64,000 nucleotides of DNA from Pseudomonas mendocina (GCF_900636545.1 NZ_LR134290.1:5128838-5192837); one strand, 5' to 3'. Counted from the stretch's first letter, positions 1-9,540 are shown. Notes: generated from the sequence alone by a model not told the origin. Program-made: numbers and translations.

Positions 1-1
1 G

Positions 2-865
2 TTCGCCGTGCTGTTCGGTAGTGCGCTGAACCTGGTCGGCGAGCAGGCTAGCGGCGTGGCCAAGCTGATCAACGAGTTCAGCCACGTGATCTTCCGCATC
101 ATGGGCATGATCGTGCGCCTGGCACCAATCGGCGTGTTCGGCGCCGTCGCCTTCACCACCAGCAAGTACGGCCTCGACTCGCTCAGCCATCTCGGCGCCC
201 TGGTGGCGGTGTTCTACGTCACCTGCTTCCTGTTCGTACTGATCGTCCTCGGCGGCGTCCTGCGCCTGTCGGGCGTGCCTCTACTGCCCTTCCTGCGCTA
301 CTTCCGCGAGGAACTAACCATCGTCATGGGCACCGCCTCGTCCGACGCCGTGTTGCCGCAGATCATGCGCAAGCTCGAGCACATGGGCGTGCGCAGCTCC
401 ACCGTCGGCCTGGTGATTCCCACCGGCTACTCGTTCAACCTCGATGGCTTCTCCATCTACCTGACCCTGGCGGTGGTGTTCATCGCCCATGCCACCGGCA
501 CCGACCTGGCGATGAGCGACCTGATCACCATCCTGCTGGTCTCGCTGATCACTTCCAAGGGTGCCCACGGCATTCCCGGCTCGGCGCTGGTCATCCTCGC
601 CGCGACCCTTACCGCGGTGCCGGCGATTCCCGCTGCAGGCCTGGTACTGGTGCTGGCGGTCGACTGGTTCATGGGAATCGGCCGCGCGCTGACCAACCTG
701 ATCGGCAACTGCACCGCCACCGTGGCCATTGCCCGCTGGGACAACGACATCGACATGCAGCGCGCCCACGCGGTGCTCGACGGCAAGCTGAGCGCCCCTG
801 GGCCGAGCCAGGAATCCAGCCCGATGCGGGTGGCGGTGGGCCAGGAAAGCGAGGCGCGCAGCTGA
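2..865 (+). CDS. dctA: C4-dicarboxylate/proton symporter, DctA type (5' end outside window)
   Basis: The window opens inside this gene, in frame from base 2; about 287 C-terminal residues are present. It is an inner-membrane carrier of the dicarboxylate/amino acid:cation symporter family, taking up succinate, fumarate or malate with cations. Visible family marks are the serine-rich hairpin SSDAVLPQ, the substrate segment NLDGFSIYLTLAVVF and the second hairpin TSKGAHGIPGSALVILAA, then a polar cytoplasmic tail rich in Ser/Glu. DctA is the closest match, but other family members (glutamate/aspartate GltP) share these motifs; the NLDGFS form favours a DctA-like carrier. It is followed by two GntR regulators on the same strand, which could control it. 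Confidence 0.85.
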   Translation, partial: FAVLFGSALNLVGEQASGVAKLINEFSHVIFRIMGMIVRLAPIGVFGAVAFTTSKYGLDSLSHLGALVAVFYVTCFLFVLIVLGGVLRLSGVPLLPFLRYFREELTIVMGTASSDAVLPQIMRKLEHMGVRSSTVGLVIPTGYSFNLDGFSIYLTLAVVFIAHATGTDLAMSDLITILLVSLITSKGAHGIPGSALVILAATLTAVPAIPAAGLVLVLAVDWFMGIGRALTNLIGNCTATVAIARWDNDIDMQRAHAVLDGKLSAPGPSQESSPMRVAVGQESEARS

Positions 866-981
866 TGACAACCCGGGCCTGGTCTGCTCTCATCGCCAAG
901 CCGCAAAGCGTGGCCGGCGCTGAGCGTGACTATGCCCGGGCGTGCGCTGGCACTCATCGTTTCGCGGTTTAGGGAGGCCCC

Positions 982-1671
982 ATGTTTTCGTCATCCAAGC
1001 TGGTCGATGCGGTAGTCCGCAAGTTGCTCGCCCCCATCGAGCAGGGCCTGTGGCCGGCCGGCCAGATGCTGCCGGGTCAGCGCGAACTGGCCGAGCAGAT
1101 GGAGGTCAGCCGCCCCAGCCTGCGCGAGGCGATCACCATCCTGGAAACCCTGGGCGTGGTGCGCTCGCTGCCCGGCAAGGGCGTCATGGTGCTGGAGCGC
1201 CAGGGCGCCGCGCTGCCCGAAGTGCAGGCGCCGCCCAGCGCGACCACCGCTGACGTGCTGGAGCTGCGCTACGCGCTGGAGCCCTTCATCGTCGGCCTAG
1301 TCGCCCAGTCGCTCGACGGCGCCGAATTGAGCCAGTTGCGCCTGTTGTTGCTGGACATGCGCGAGGCGGTCGAGGACGGCGACATGCGCGCCCTTGCCAG
1401 CGCCTACACCAGCTTCCACCGCAAGCTGGTGGCACTCAGCTCCAACCCGATCTTCCTCAGCGTGGCCAAGCAGATTGGCGGAGCCCTGGAACAGAGCGAC
1501 CAGTTGATCCGGCACAACCCGGACTACGCCGAGGACATCCTCCAGGAGCACGAAGCAATCCTGCGCGCCATCCGCCGCCAGGACAGCGAGCAAGCCAGCC
1601 AGGCGATGCGTCAGCACATTCTCAACGAAGGCACCCGCCTGAACATCAATCTCCGCGTACCGCAGGCGTGA
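982..1671 (+). CDS. FadR-type GntR transcriptional regulator
   Basis: 229 residues. The N-terminal winged helix-turn-helix (about 5-75) shows the GntR pattern PGQRELAEQMEVSRPSLREA followed by a wing with LPGKGVMVL. The rest is an all-helical FCD ligand-binding domain with the acidic/histidine positions (ELRYALEPFIVGLVA, SFHRKLVAL, EHEAILRAI) that bind metal and a carboxylate in this subfamily. FCD regulators usually sense small organic acids, which would suit control of the dicarboxylate carrier upstream, but the target is inferred from position only. ATG start at 982 has a GGAGG ribosome site about 7 bases upstream. Confidence 0.85.
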   Translation: MFSSSKLVDAVVRKLLAPIEQGLWPAGQMLPGQRELAEQMEVSRPSLREAITILETLGVVRSLPGKGVMVLERQGAALPEVQAPPSATTADVLELRYALEPFIVGLVAQSLDGAELSQLRLLLLDMREAVEDGDMRALASAYTSFHRKLVALSSNPIFLSVAKQIGGALEQSDQLIRHNPDYAEDILQEHEAILRAIRRQDSEQASQAMRQHILNEGTRLNINLRVPQA

Positions 1672-1756
1672 GTCGCGCGCCATCTGGCCTGCCTGGCAGA
1701 GGCCGGCCGATACCTCGAAGCGGCCTGCAGTTCGGAACCCATCGACAGGTGTGATC

Positions 1757-2470
1757 ATGAATCTTGCCGATCAGCCAGCCCGCCGCGTCGGCGGCGGCAA
1801 ACCCACCAGCCATTTCATCTACCAGAGCATCTACGCGGCGATCCTCGATCGTCGTCTGACACCCACCGCCAAGCTGGACAAGAACACCCTCGGGCGCATC
1901 TTCGGCGTCAGCGGCTGGACGGTACAGCGCGCCCTCACCCGGCTGGCCGAAGAAGGCGCGGTAACCCTGGAGCCGAGGCAGATCGCCCAGATCACCAGGC
2001 CCAGTGAGCAGCAGGCCCGCCAGGTGCTGGAAGCGCGCCTTCTGGTCGAAACGGAGGTCATCCGCCTGCTCGGCACGCGTCCGGCGCAGACGCGCCTGAG
2101 CGAACTGCACGCTCTGGTGGAGCACCAGCGGGCCTGCCTGGCCGATGGTGATGGCGCGGGCCTGATCGAGCAGGCCGGGCAATTTCACCTGAAACTGGCG
2201 GAACTGGCCGGCAACACGCTGCTGCTGGAGTTTCTCCGCGGCCTGCTGTCGCGCGCCTCGCTGAATATCGCCCTGAGCAGGGGCGCGGTCTATTCGGCGC
2301 AAACCTGCGAAGAACATCTGGCGCTGATCACGACGCTGGAAGCCGGCGATACTGCCCACGCGACCCAACTGCTGATCGACCATCTGCATGGTGTGTTCGA
2401 CAGGATGTGCTTCGCCCCCACGCCGACGGCTGACCTGCACGCCGCCTTCAAGGTCAGGCGCACGGCCTGA
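1757..2470 (+). CDS. GntR-family transcriptional regulator (FCD type)
   Basis: 237 residues from ATG 1757; a GTG six bases upstream at 1751 is an alternative. N-terminal winged helix (about 17-80): FIYQSIYAAILDRRLTP, then a recognition helix region FGVSGWTVQRALTRLAEEG. C-terminal helical FCD-like domain from about 95 (LEARLLVETEVIRLL, QFHLKLAELAGN, CEEHLALITTLEAGD). It is a different branch from the GntR gene just upstream (low visible identity), 85 bases away on the same strand. The effector and targets cannot be read from sequence. The ribosome site is weak (ACAGGTG). Confidence 0.78.
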   Translation: MNLADQPARRVGGGKPTSHFIYQSIYAAILDRRLTPTAKLDKNTLGRIFGVSGWTVQRALTRLAEEGAVTLEPRQIAQITRPSEQQARQVLEARLLVETEVIRLLGTRPAQTRLSELHALVEHQRACLADGDGAGLIEQAGQFHLKLAELAGNTLLLEFLRGLLSRASLNIALSRGAVYSAQTCEEHLALITTLEAGDTAHATQLLIDHLHGVFDRMCFAPTPTADLHAAFKVRRTA

Positions 2471-2540
2471 TCAAGCTTCGCGGCGCCCCACTTCTCGCAG
2501 ACAGTGGTAAATCAGCCACGCCCAGCAGCGGCAGCCTTTA

Positions 2541-3266
2541 TCAGAGCCGCTGCTGCAGAACCTCCCACAATGCCTCAATCTCGGCGAACTCCCGATCCAC
2601 CACTGGCAGCGACGGCCGACGCAATAGCAGCACCGGCAGGCCCAACTCACGGGCCACCTGTAACTTCGGCTCGGTGGAAGCACTGCCGCTGTTCTTGCTC
2701 ACCAGCACGTCGCAGCGGATGCGCGCGAACAGCGCGCGCTCCGCGTCCAGCGCGAACGGCCCACGGGCGCCGATGATCTCGGCACGCGGCGGCGCCGGCT
2801 CGGCCTGCAGGCAGCGCACCGTCCAGTGCTGGTGCTCAGGGATCTCGTGTAGATGCGCCAGCGGTTCGCGCCCGGAGGTGAAGAAGGGCCGTTCGAATGG
2901 CGCCAGGGCGCAGGTCAGCTCATCCCAGCCATCCACCTCACGCCAGTTGTCATCCGTGCCAGGCTGCCAGCCGGAGCGACGCAATGCCCAGCACGGCACG
3001 CCCCCCAGCTCGGCAGCGCGGGCAGCGTTATGGCTGATCTGCGCGGCATAGGGGTGGGTCAGATCCAGCAACAGCTCGATGCCTTCGTCGGCGATAAAGG
3101 CGGCCAAGCCCTCGGCACCGCCGAAGCCTCCAACCCTAACCTGGCAGGCCAGATCATCCGGCACCCGACCCAGGCCGGCCAGGCTGTAGACGGTTTCCGG
3201 CCCCAGCTGGCGCGCCAGGCGCAGCGCCTCGGTAGTGCCGCCGAGCAACAAAATGCGCGCACTCAC
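2541..3266 (-). CDS. cobK: precorrin-6A reductase
   Basis: 241 residues. Catalyses NADPH-dependent reduction of precorrin-6A to precorrin-6B (dihydro-precorrin-6) in aerobic cobalamin synthesis; cytoplasmic. The family marks are the N-terminal Rossmann motif [17 protein letters not shown], the conserved [12 protein letters not shown] segment near residue 70, and the VSKNSGS motif near residue 200. Its start overlaps the end of cobL by four bases (ATGA), so cobL-cobK form a translationally coupled pair on the minus strand, divergent from the riboswitch-controlled cobG operon. About 70 bases separate its stop from the convergent GntR gene. Confidence 0.93.
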   Translation of the reverse strand: MSARILLLGGTTEALRLARQLGPETVYSLAGLGRVPDDLACQVRVGGFGGAEGLAAFIADEGIELLLDLTHPYAAQISHNAARAAELGGVPCWALRRSGWQPGTDDNWREVDGWDELTCALAPFERPFFTSGREPLAHLHEIPEHQHWTVRCLQAEPAPPRAEIIGARGPFALDAERALFARIRCDVLVSKNSGSASTEPKLQVARELGLPVLLLRRPSLPVVDREFAEIEALWEVLQQRL

Positions 3267-4465
3267 GGCTTGCGCACCGTCAGCAGTGTGATCGGCAGCG
3301 CCGCACGCCAGGTGTCGAAGCCGCCCAGCGGTTGTGCTTGGGCCACGGTCAGCCGCAGCAACTCGCCACCGTGCTGCTCACGAAAACTTACCAGCGCCGC
3401 CTCGCTCTGAATGGTCACGGCATTGGCCAGCAGGCGCCCGCCCGGCTTGAGCGCGTCCCAGCACGTTTCCAGCACGCCGGGCACGGTGACGCCGCCGCCA
3501 ATAAAGATCGCATCCGGCACCGGCAGCCCGACCAACGCCTCGGGCGCATGCCCGGCGACCAGTTGCAGGCCGGGTACACCGAGTGCATCGCGGTTATGGC
3601 GGATGTGCGCCTGGCGCCCCTCGTTGGCTTCGATAGCGATGGCGCGACAGGCCGGATGTGCGCGCATCCATTCGATGCCGATGGAGCCGCAACCGGCGCC
3701 GACATCCCACAGCAGCTCGCCAGGCAACGGAGCCAGACGCGCCAGGGTGACCGCGCGTACGTCGCGCTTGGTCAGTTGCCCGTCGTGGCGATAGGCGTCG
3801 TCCGGCAGGCCGCAGGTCGGCGGCAGCAGTTGTGCCTCGGCGTCGGCCAGGCACTCCACCGCCAGCAGATTGAGGTCGGCGCCACGCGGCAGGCTCCAGC
3901 TTTCGGCCAGGCCATCGATACGCCGCTCATCCGGCCCGCCAAGGTGTTCCAGCAGGCTCAGGCGGCTGGCGCCGAAACCACGGGCACGCAGGGCTTCGGC
4001 GACCTGAGCGGGTGTGTCGCCATCGGCGCTCAATACCAGCAGGCGCACGCCGGGAAACAGCCGGGCATTGAGCGTGGCCAGCGGCCGACCGACCAAGGAG
4101 ACCACCTCCACCTCCTGCAGCGGCCAGCCCAGGCGCGCCGCCGCCAGCGATACCGAGGACGGCGCGGGCAATACCAACAGCTCATCAGCCGGCACCTGGC
4201 GCGCCAGGCTGGCGCCGACGCCATAGAACATCGGGTCGCCACTGGCCAATACGCACACCGCTTCGCCGCGGCGGGCCAACAGCGGCGCAAGGTCGAAGGG
4301 GCTCGGCCAGGTTTCCCGCTCGCCACTGATGCACGGCGGCAGCAGCGCCAGTTGCCGTGGCGCACCGACGATGCGGGTGGCCGCCAGAAGGGCGCGGCGC
4401 GCAGCCTTGCCGAGGCCGGGATAACCGTCTTCGCCGATGCCGACCAGGGTCAACCAGGGTTTCAT
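3263..4465 (-). CDS. cobL: precorrin-6B C5,15-methyltransferase (decarboxylating)
   Basis: 400 residues from the ATG at 4465 ([14 protein letters not shown]); an upstream in-frame ATG at 4480 would add five residues. It is the bifunctional enzyme that methylates C5 and C15 and decarboxylates the C12 acetate of precorrin-6B to give precorrin-8X. Residues 1-200 are a CbiE-like tetrapyrrole methylase ([26 protein letters not shown]). The C-terminal half is a CbiT-like Rossmann methyltransferase with the SAM loop [18 protein letters not shown] and IFIGGG. Coupled to cobK. The gene start lies 68 bases from the cobalamin riboswitch on the opposite strand, so the riboswitch itself does not lead this transcript. 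Confidence 0.93.
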   Translation of the reverse strand: MKPWLTLVGIGEDGYPGLGKAARRALLAATRIVGAPRQLALLPPCISGERETWPSPFDLAPLLARRGEAVCVLASGDPMFYGVGASLARQVPADELLVLPAPSSVSLAAARLGWPLQEVEVVSLVGRPLATLNARLFPGVRLLVLSADGDTPAQVAEALRARGFGASRLSLLEHLGGPDERRIDGLAESWSLPRGADLNLLAVECLADAEAQLLPPTCGLPDDAYRHDGQLTKRDVRAVTLARLAPLPGELLWDVGAGCGSIGIEWMRAHPACRAIAIEANEGRQAHIRHNRDALGVPGLQLVAGHAPEALVGLPVPDAIFIGGGVTVPGVLETCWDALKPGGRLLANAVTIQSEAALVSFREQHGGELLRLTVAQAQPLGGFDTWRAALPITLLTVRKP

Positions 4466-4533
4466 CCAATGTCCTCGCACGGGCCCGACGGAGCGCCTGT
4501 CCGCGCTCCGGGCAAAGCGGGCATAATACAGCC

Positions 4534-4756
4534 TTCGTCGGTGCCCTTGAGTCGATACGACTCCGCAACGGGCCTAAGAGGGAATCCGGAGCGATCACTG
4601 ATCGCCACCGAGCTGCCCCCGCAACTGTAAGCAGCGAGTCCAATGCAATCGGCCACTGGGAAAAGGCCGTTGAAAAAGTAGGTAGTTTTTCAACGGCCTG
4701 TTAACCGGGAAGGCGCAACGGACCATGACCTGCCAGCCAGGAGACCTGCCGACGAA
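4534..4756 (+). promoter_or_regulatory. cobalamin riboswitch upstream of cobG-cobH-cobI
   Basis: The aptamer is closed by P1: TTCGTCGG (4534-4541) pairs with CCGACGAA (4749-4756). Inside are the conserved blocks AGAGGGAATCCGG, GCTGCCCCCGCAACTGTAA, GGCCACTGGG, CCGGGAAGGC and the B12 box GCCAGGAGACCTGCC (about 4734-4750). A possible -10 box CATAAT lies at 4522-4527, putting transcription start close to the P1 5' arm. In this class adenosylcobalamin binding represses the downstream genes, which are cobG onward. A long extra hairpin sits in the variable region (see 4664-4699). The expression platform is the ~110 bases before the cobG start. Confidence 0.95.
4664..4699. repeat. 14-base perfect inverted repeat inside the riboswitch variable region
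   Basis: AGGCCGTTGAAAAA (4664-4677) is repeated inverted as TTTTTCAACGGCCT (4686-4699) with an 8-base loop GTAGGTAG. It lies between the GGCCACTGGG and CCGGGAAGGC blocks of the aptamer, where cobalamin riboswitches tolerate variable helices. It resembles a dispersed hairpin repeat that has landed in this site, but whether it recurs in the genome cannot be told from this window. Confidence 0.85.
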
Positions 4757-4864
4757 CGCTGGTCGCGAGTGCCAACATCGGGCGGGGTGTACCGATGCCA
4801 TGAAATCCCCCTTGGGGCGAATTTCGCTGGTTCGGTCGCCGCGTCGTTATCCACAGGTGATGCC

Positions 4865-6178
4865 TTGCTCGCGCCCGTTCGCCCCTCTGCCTGTCCCGGC
4901 CTGCTGCGTATCGTGCCTGCGCTGGATGGCGGCATCTGCCGCATCAAGCTGCCCGGCGGCGTGCTGCGCAGTGCCCAGGCGCGGGCGATTGCCCAGGCGG
5001 CGCAGCAGTGCGCCGGGGGCGTGCTGGAGCTGACCAACCGCAGCAACCTGCAGATCCGTGGCGTGCTACCGGGCCAGGAAGCACCGCTGATCGACGCCCT
5101 GCTCGCCGCTGAACTCGGCCCCCGGGTAGCCGCTGCCGACGACGTGCGCAACCTCCTGCTGAGCCCCGCCGCCGGCCTCGATCCGCACATGCGGATGGAT
5201 GTACGCCCGCTGGCCAGCCAGTTGCTCGACCTGTTGCAGGACACCCCGGCATTGCATGCGCTATCACCCAAGTTCGCCCTGCAGCTGGACGGCGGCGAGG
5301 CCCTGGCCATGCGCGAACACCCCCATGACCTGTGGCTGGCTGCCGAGGATGAAACCCACCTGCTGCTGGGCCTGGCCGGCTGCCCCAGCGACACACCACT
5401 GGCGCGAGTCGAGGTGACGCAGGCAGTCGAACTGGTACGCCAGCTCCTGCTGCTGTTCCTCGAACTTGCCACTCCGGAACAAACGCGCATGCGTCACTTG
5501 CTGGCGCATATCCCGGCAAGCGACCTGCTGCAACGCCTGCAGACTCGACTGGATTTCCCCTTGCAACCGGTGCCGGCCTGTTGGCAGCCGAGGGCTGGCT
5601 TAGGACGCGCTCCGGCAGGAATTTACCCACAGACGCAGAGCGGCCTGCGTGTGGTGGCGGCCGGCGCCCAGCTGGGTCGCCTGCACGCTGACCAACTCCT
5701 CGCCATTGCAGAACTGAGCGAGCGCCACGGCGACAGCGAGTTGCGCCTGACACCCTGGCAGGGTCTGGTGCTGGGCAACGTACCCGAAGCGAAGGCCGGC
5801 GAGTCGCTATCCGCGCTGGCCGAACTCGGGCTGCTCACCGAGACCGCCGAGCCGCTTCTCGGCCTGATCGCCTGCACCGGCTCGGCGGCCTGCGCCCGCG
5901 GCCTGGCCGACAGCAAGCACCACGCCCTGCACCTGGCCGACCTGCTGCGCGAAAGCGGCGCTCGCCCGCAAGTGCACCTCAGCGCCTGTCCACGCAGTTG
6001 CGCCAGCGCCCGCGTGCAGCCCTACACCCTGCTGGCCAGCTCGCCCGAGCACTACCAGCTCTATCAACGCACACCCGAGGCGCCCGGTTTCGGCCGTCTG
6101 CTGGTGCCGGCCATGACCATCGACGAGGCCGGCGCCTGGTTCGCCCGCCAACACCCCGCAGGAACCCCCGATGCTTGA
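4865..6178 (+). CDS. cobG: precorrin-3B synthase
   Basis: 437 residues from a TTG at 4865 that has AGGTGA five bases upstream and gives MLAPVRPSACPGLLRIV, the expected family N terminus; an in-frame GTG at 4769 would add 32 unlikely residues. The enzyme is a monooxygenase with siroheme-like fold and a 4Fe-4S cluster, converting precorrin-3A to precorrin-3B with O2, so it marks the aerobic pathway. Two ferredoxin-like half domains are visible (GGICRIKLPGG, ELTNRSNLQIRG; then a repeat in the second half), and the cluster ligands are CTGSAAC and CPRSC near the C terminus. First gene behind the cobalamin riboswitch; overlaps cobH by eight bases. Confidence 0.92.
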   Translation: MLAPVRPSACPGLLRIVPALDGGICRIKLPGGVLRSAQARAIAQAAQQCAGGVLELTNRSNLQIRGVLPGQEAPLIDALLAAELGPRVAAADDVRNLLLSPAAGLDPHMRMDVRPLASQLLDLLQDTPALHALSPKFALQLDGGEALAMREHPHDLWLAAEDETHLLLGLAGCPSDTPLARVEVTQAVELVRQLLLLFLELATPEQTRMRHLLAHIPASDLLQRLQTRLDFPLQPVPACWQPRAGLGRAPAGIYPQTQSGLRVVAAGAQLGRLHADQLLAIAELSERHGDSELRLTPWQGLVLGNVPEAKAGESLSALAELGLLTETAEPLLGLIACTGSAACARGLADSKHHALHLADLLRESGARPQVHLSACPRSCASARVQPYTLLASSPEHYQLYQRTPEAPGFGRLLVPAMTIDEAGAWFARQHPAGTPDA

Positions 6179-6797
6179 TTACATCCGCGACGGCCAGGAA
6201 ATCTACCGCCGCTCCTTCGCCACCATCCGCGCCGAGGCCAACCTCGACGGCATACCCGCCGACCTAGAAAAACTCGCCGTGCGGGTGATCCACGCCTGCG
6301 GCATGGTCGACGTGGTCGAGGATCTACGCTTCTCCCCCGGCGCGGGCGCTGCGGGTCGTGCCGCGCTGCTGGCCGGTGCGCCGATCCTCTGCGATGCGCG
6401 CATGGTCGCCGAGGGCATCACCCGCCCGCGCCTGCCGGCCAATAACCCGGTGATCTGCACCCTGCACGATGCCGGCGTGCCGGAACTGGCCCGCGAAGTC
6501 GGCAACACCCGCTCGGCGGTGGCCCTGGAACACTGGCGCGAGCATCTGGAAGGCAGCGTGGTGGTGATCGGCAATGCGCCGACTGCACTGTTCTACCTGC
6601 TGGAAATGCTCGATGCCGGGGCGCCCAAGCCAGCGCTGATCATCGGCATGCCGGTGGGCTTTATCGGTGCGGCGGAATCCAAGGATGCCCTGGCCGCAGA
6701 CAGCCGTGGCGTGCCCTATGTCATCGTCCGTGGCCGCCGTGGCGGCAGTGCCATGGCGGTGGCGGCGGTCAACGCCCTCGCCTCGGAGGTGGAATAA
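6171..6797 (+). CDS. cobH: precorrin-8X methylmutase
   Basis: 208 residues. Moves the C11 methyl group of precorrin-8X to C12, giving hydrogenobyrinic acid; cytoplasmic homodimer in characterised members. The catalytic histidine lies in [13 protein letters not shown] (about residue 41), and [18 protein letters not shown] and the glycine-rich [15 protein letters not shown] segments are family hallmarks. Full length. Its start is inside the 3' end of cobG (eight-base overlap) and its TAA stop shares one base with the cobI start (TAATG), so cobG-cobH-cobI are translated as a tight unit under the upstream riboswitch. Confidence 0.95.
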   Translation: MLDYIRDGQEIYRRSFATIRAEANLDGIPADLEKLAVRVIHACGMVDVVEDLRFSPGAGAAGRAALLAGAPILCDARMVAEGITRPRLPANNPVICTLHDAGVPELAREVGNTRSAVALEHWREHLEGSVVVIGNAPTALFYLLEMLDAGAPKPALIIGMPVGFIGAAESKDALAADSRGVPYVIVRGRRGGSAMAVAAVNALASEVE

Positions 6798-7537
6798 TGG
6801 CTGGCCGTCTGCTTGGCCTCGGCGTCGGCCCTGGCGACCCCGAACTGCTTACCCTCAAGGCTCTGCGTTTGCTGAAATCGGCGCCGGTGGTGGCCTACTT
6901 CGTGGCCAAGGCCAAGCACAATGCCGGCCATGGCGGTAATGCCTTCAGCATCATCGAAGAGCACCTGAGCGATGCCCAGCAGCGCCTGCCGCTGGTCTAT
7001 CCGGTAACCACCGAGAAACTCGCCCCGCCGCTGTCCTACGAGGATGTGATCGCCGATTTCTACGACACCTGCGCGCAGCAGATAGCCCAGTTGCTCGATG
7101 CCGGCCAAGACGTGGCGGTGATCTGCGAAGGCGACCCGTTCTTCTACGGCTCCTACATGTACCTGCACGACCGTTTGGCCGAGCGCTACGACGTCGAGGT
7201 GGTGCCCGGCGTGTGCTCGATGCTCGGCTGCGCCTCGGTGCTCGGCACGCCGCTGGTCTATCGCAACCAGAGCTTGAGCGTGCTTTCCGGCGTGCTGCCG
7301 GAAGACGAGCTGGAGCAGCGCCTGCGAGATGCCGAAGCGGCCGTGGTGATGAAGCTCGGGCGCAACTTCGACAAGGTGCGCCGCGTGCTGCGCAAGCTCG
7401 GCCTGGACGACCGCGCCCACTATGTCGAACGCGCGACCATGGCCAGCCAGAAGATCGTGCCGCTGGATGAGGTAGAGCCGATGGATTCGCCGTACTTCTC
7501 CATGATTCTGGTACCCGGCCAGAAATGGCGGGGGTAA
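6797..7537 (+). CDS. cobI: precorrin-2 C20-methyltransferase
   Basis: 246 residues. SAM-dependent methylation of precorrin-2 at C20 to give precorrin-3A, the step feeding CobG. Tetrapyrrole methylase fold: N-terminal [18 protein letters not shown], the [14 protein letters not shown] motif (about 111-125), [14 protein letters not shown] and a C-terminal PYFSMILV strand. Coupled to cobH by TAATG. After its stop the operon is interrupted by about 310 bases of dispersed repeats before cobJ, so it is unclear whether cobJ is transcribed from the same promoter. Confidence 0.94.
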   Translation: MAGRLLGLGVGPGDPELLTLKALRLLKSAPVVAYFVAKAKHNAGHGGNAFSIIEEHLSDAQQRLPLVYPVTTEKLAPPLSYEDVIADFYDTCAQQIAQLLDAGQDVAVICEGDPFFYGSYMYLHDRLAERYDVEVVPGVCSMLGCASVLGTPLVYRNQSLSVLSGVLPEDELEQRLRDAEAAVVMKLGRNFDKVRRVLRKLGLDDRAHYVERATMASQKIVPLDEVEPMDSPYFSMILVPGQKWRG

Positions 7538-7850
7538 CTCGCTCGACATGCTTGTCTCCCCTCTCCCGCTTGCGGGAGAGGGGCCGGGGGAGAGGGTCTA
7601 ACCGGCAACTCCGAATCGCCTGAGCCACCCTCTCCCCAACCCCGCTCTGCGCCCCAGCCCTTCGCATGGCTCAGGGCGCTTCAGCGGGCGAAGCAATGCT
7701 TCGCTATTTCCGCTTCCGCCCCATAAATGGGAGAGGGAGCAGTCCGAGTGTGAACGAGGCAATTCATTTACCTCAGGACTCAGTTCGTAGCCCGGATGAA
7801 ATCCGGGAACCCCATTCCCCGGATTGCATCCGGGCTACAGGATCTACCGC
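7538..7850. repeat. repeat-filled gap between cobI and cobJ
   Basis: No gene is seen in these 313 bases. At 7558-7583 there is a perfect hairpin, CCCCTCTCCCGC and its inverse with a two-base centre, followed by a GGGGGAGAGGG tract and further C/T-rich partial copies to about 7735. At 7787-7838 a separate 52-base element has 12-base inverted arms GTAGCCCGGATG/CATCCGGGCTAC with an inner copy of the same arm. Both are of the kinds scattered between genes in pseudomonads. Neither hairpin has a T-tract, so they are not obvious terminators. cobJ begins 12 bases after the second element. Confidence 0.85.
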
Positions 7851-9506
7851 ATGAACATCGTCATCCTCGGCGCCAGCGCGCTGGCCACTGCACAACGCCT
7901 CAAGGCGCTTTATCCACAAGCCGTGATCCATGGTCTGCGCGGCCGTGCCGATGGCGCTGAACACCACTACGACGAGTTCGGCGAGCACCTGCGCGCCCTC
8001 TATCGCGCCGGTCAGCCACTGGTGGTGCTGTGCGCCGCCGGCATCGTCATCCGCAGTCTTGCCGCGCTGCTGGCGGAAAAGGGTGCCGAGCCGCCGGTGC
8101 TGGCCCTGGCCGAGGACGGCAGCGCCGTGGTGCCGCTGCTCGGTGGCCTGGCCGGGGTCAACCGCCTGGCCCGCGAGATCGCCGCACACCTGGGCGTCAC
8201 GCCAGCCATCACCACCAGCGGTGAGCTGCGCTTCGGCACCTGCCTGCTGGAGCCGCCGGCCGGCTATGCACTGGCCGACCTACAACAGGGCAAGCGCTTC
8301 GTCAGCGACCTGCTCGGCGGCGAGACGGTGCGCATCGAAGGCCAGGCGCCCTGGCTGGAAAGCGCGCAACTGCCGGTGGATAACGCCGCCAGTCGGGTTA
8401 TCCACATCACCCCCGAGGCCCGCCCGGCGCAGCCCGATGAACTGCTGATCCACCCGCGCAGCGTCGCCGTGCTGATCGAGCAGCCCAGCGCCGACCTGCC
8501 GGCTCGACTGCAGCAAGTACTGAGCACCACCAACCTGGCACCACAAGCGCTGGCCTGCCTGCTCGCGAACAAAGCCTGGATGGCCAAAGCCGAACTGCAC
8601 GCCACCGCCGCCGAGTTGAAGCTGCCACTGCGCTTTATCCACAGCACATCCGAGCTACCGCCCGAACACCATGCCGGCGACGGCCTGCGCTTGCTGCTGG
8701 GTGAACAGCCGCTGGATATCGAACGCCTCGGCCAGCGCCGTGGCCGCCTCAGCGTGGTCGGCCTCGGCCCCGGCGCCGCCGAGCATATGACCCCCGCCGT
8801 GCGCCGCGCCCTGGACGAGGCCGAAGACCTGCTCGGCTACGACACCTACGTGAAGATGGCCGGCCCGCTGCGCGCCGATCAGTGCGTGCATCCCAGTGAC
8901 AACCGCGAAGAGCTGCAGCGCGCCGCCCACGCCTTCGAACTGGCCGCCAGCGGCCGCCGCGTGGTGATGATCTCCTCCGGCGACCCTGGCGTGTTCGCCA
9001 TGGCCGCCGCCGTGATGGAGGCGCTGGAAAGCCCGCAGAGCGAGGCCTGGCACGGCGTCGAACTGGAAGTGTTGCCGGGCGTCTCCGCCGCCCTGGCCAC
9101 CGCCGCCAAGGCCGGCGCGCCGCTGGGTCATGACTTCTGCCTGATCTCGCTATCGGACAACCTCAAGCCCTGGGCGGTGATCGAGAAACGCCTGGAGCAC
9201 GCCGCCCTCGCCGACCTGGCTATGGCCTTCTACAACCCGATATCCAAGGCCCGCCCCTGGCAACTCGGCCGCGCGCTCGACTTGCTGCGCCAACACCGCG
9301 AACCGCAGACCCTGGTGGTGCTCGGCCGCGATATCGGCCGCCCCGCCGAGACACTGCGCAGCCTCACCCTCGGCGAGCTGACGCCGGAGATGGTCGACAT
9401 GCGCACCCTGGTGATCATCGGCTCCAGCCAGACCCGCCGCTTCCCGCGTGCCGACGGCGGCGAGTGGGTGTATACGCCTCGCTGGTATCCCGCCCAGGCC
9501 GACTAG
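7851..9506 (+). CDS. cobJ: CbiG-like domain / precorrin-3B C17-methyltransferase fusion
   Basis: 551 residues from ATG 7851 (MNIVILGASALA). Residues about 1-290 match the N-terminal and middle parts of CbiG (LVVLCAAGIVIRSLAALL, EDGSAVVPLLGGLAGVNRLA, ITTSGE), followed from about 299 by a tetrapyrrole methylase domain (LSVVGLGPGAAEHMTPA, SSGDPGVFAMAAAVME, EVLPGVSAALATAAKAGAP, AFYNPISKARPW). The methylase makes precorrin-4 from precorrin-3B by C17 methylation with ring contraction. The CbiG part is the known pseudomonad fusion; its role in the aerobic route, where CobG forms the lactone differently, is not settled from sequence. The complementary CbiG C-terminal domain is encoded apart as cobE at 38853. 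Confidence 0.93.
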   Translation: MNIVILGASALATAQRLKALYPQAVIHGLRGRADGAEHHYDEFGEHLRALYRAGQPLVVLCAAGIVIRSLAALLAEKGAEPPVLALAEDGSAVVPLLGGLAGVNRLAREIAAHLGVTPAITTSGELRFGTCLLEPPAGYALADLQQGKRFVSDLLGGETVRIEGQAPWLESAQLPVDNAASRVIHITPEARPAQPDELLIHPRSVAVLIEQPSADLPARLQQVLSTTNLAPQALACLLANKAWMAKAELHATAAELKLPLRFIHSTSELPPEHHAGDGLRLLLGEQPLDIERLGQRRGRLSVVGLGPGAAEHMTPAVRRALDEAEDLLGYDTYVKMAGPLRADQCVHPSDNREELQRAAHAFELAASGRRVVMISSGDPGVFAMAAAVMEALESPQSEAWHGVELEVLPGVSAALATAAKAGAPLGHDFCLISLSDNLKPWAVIEKRLEHAALADLAMAFYNPISKARPWQLGRALDLLRQHREPQTLVVLGRDIGRPAETLRSLTLGELTPEMVDMRTLVIIGSSQTRRFPRADGGEWVYTPRWYPAQAD

Positions 9507-9540
9507 GGCATCGCTCGCAAGCCGGATTGCCAAGCGTTTG

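Noticed and set aside
3332-4630. 432-codon frame opposite cobL
   Set aside because: Antisense; runs into the riboswitch and has no start signals.
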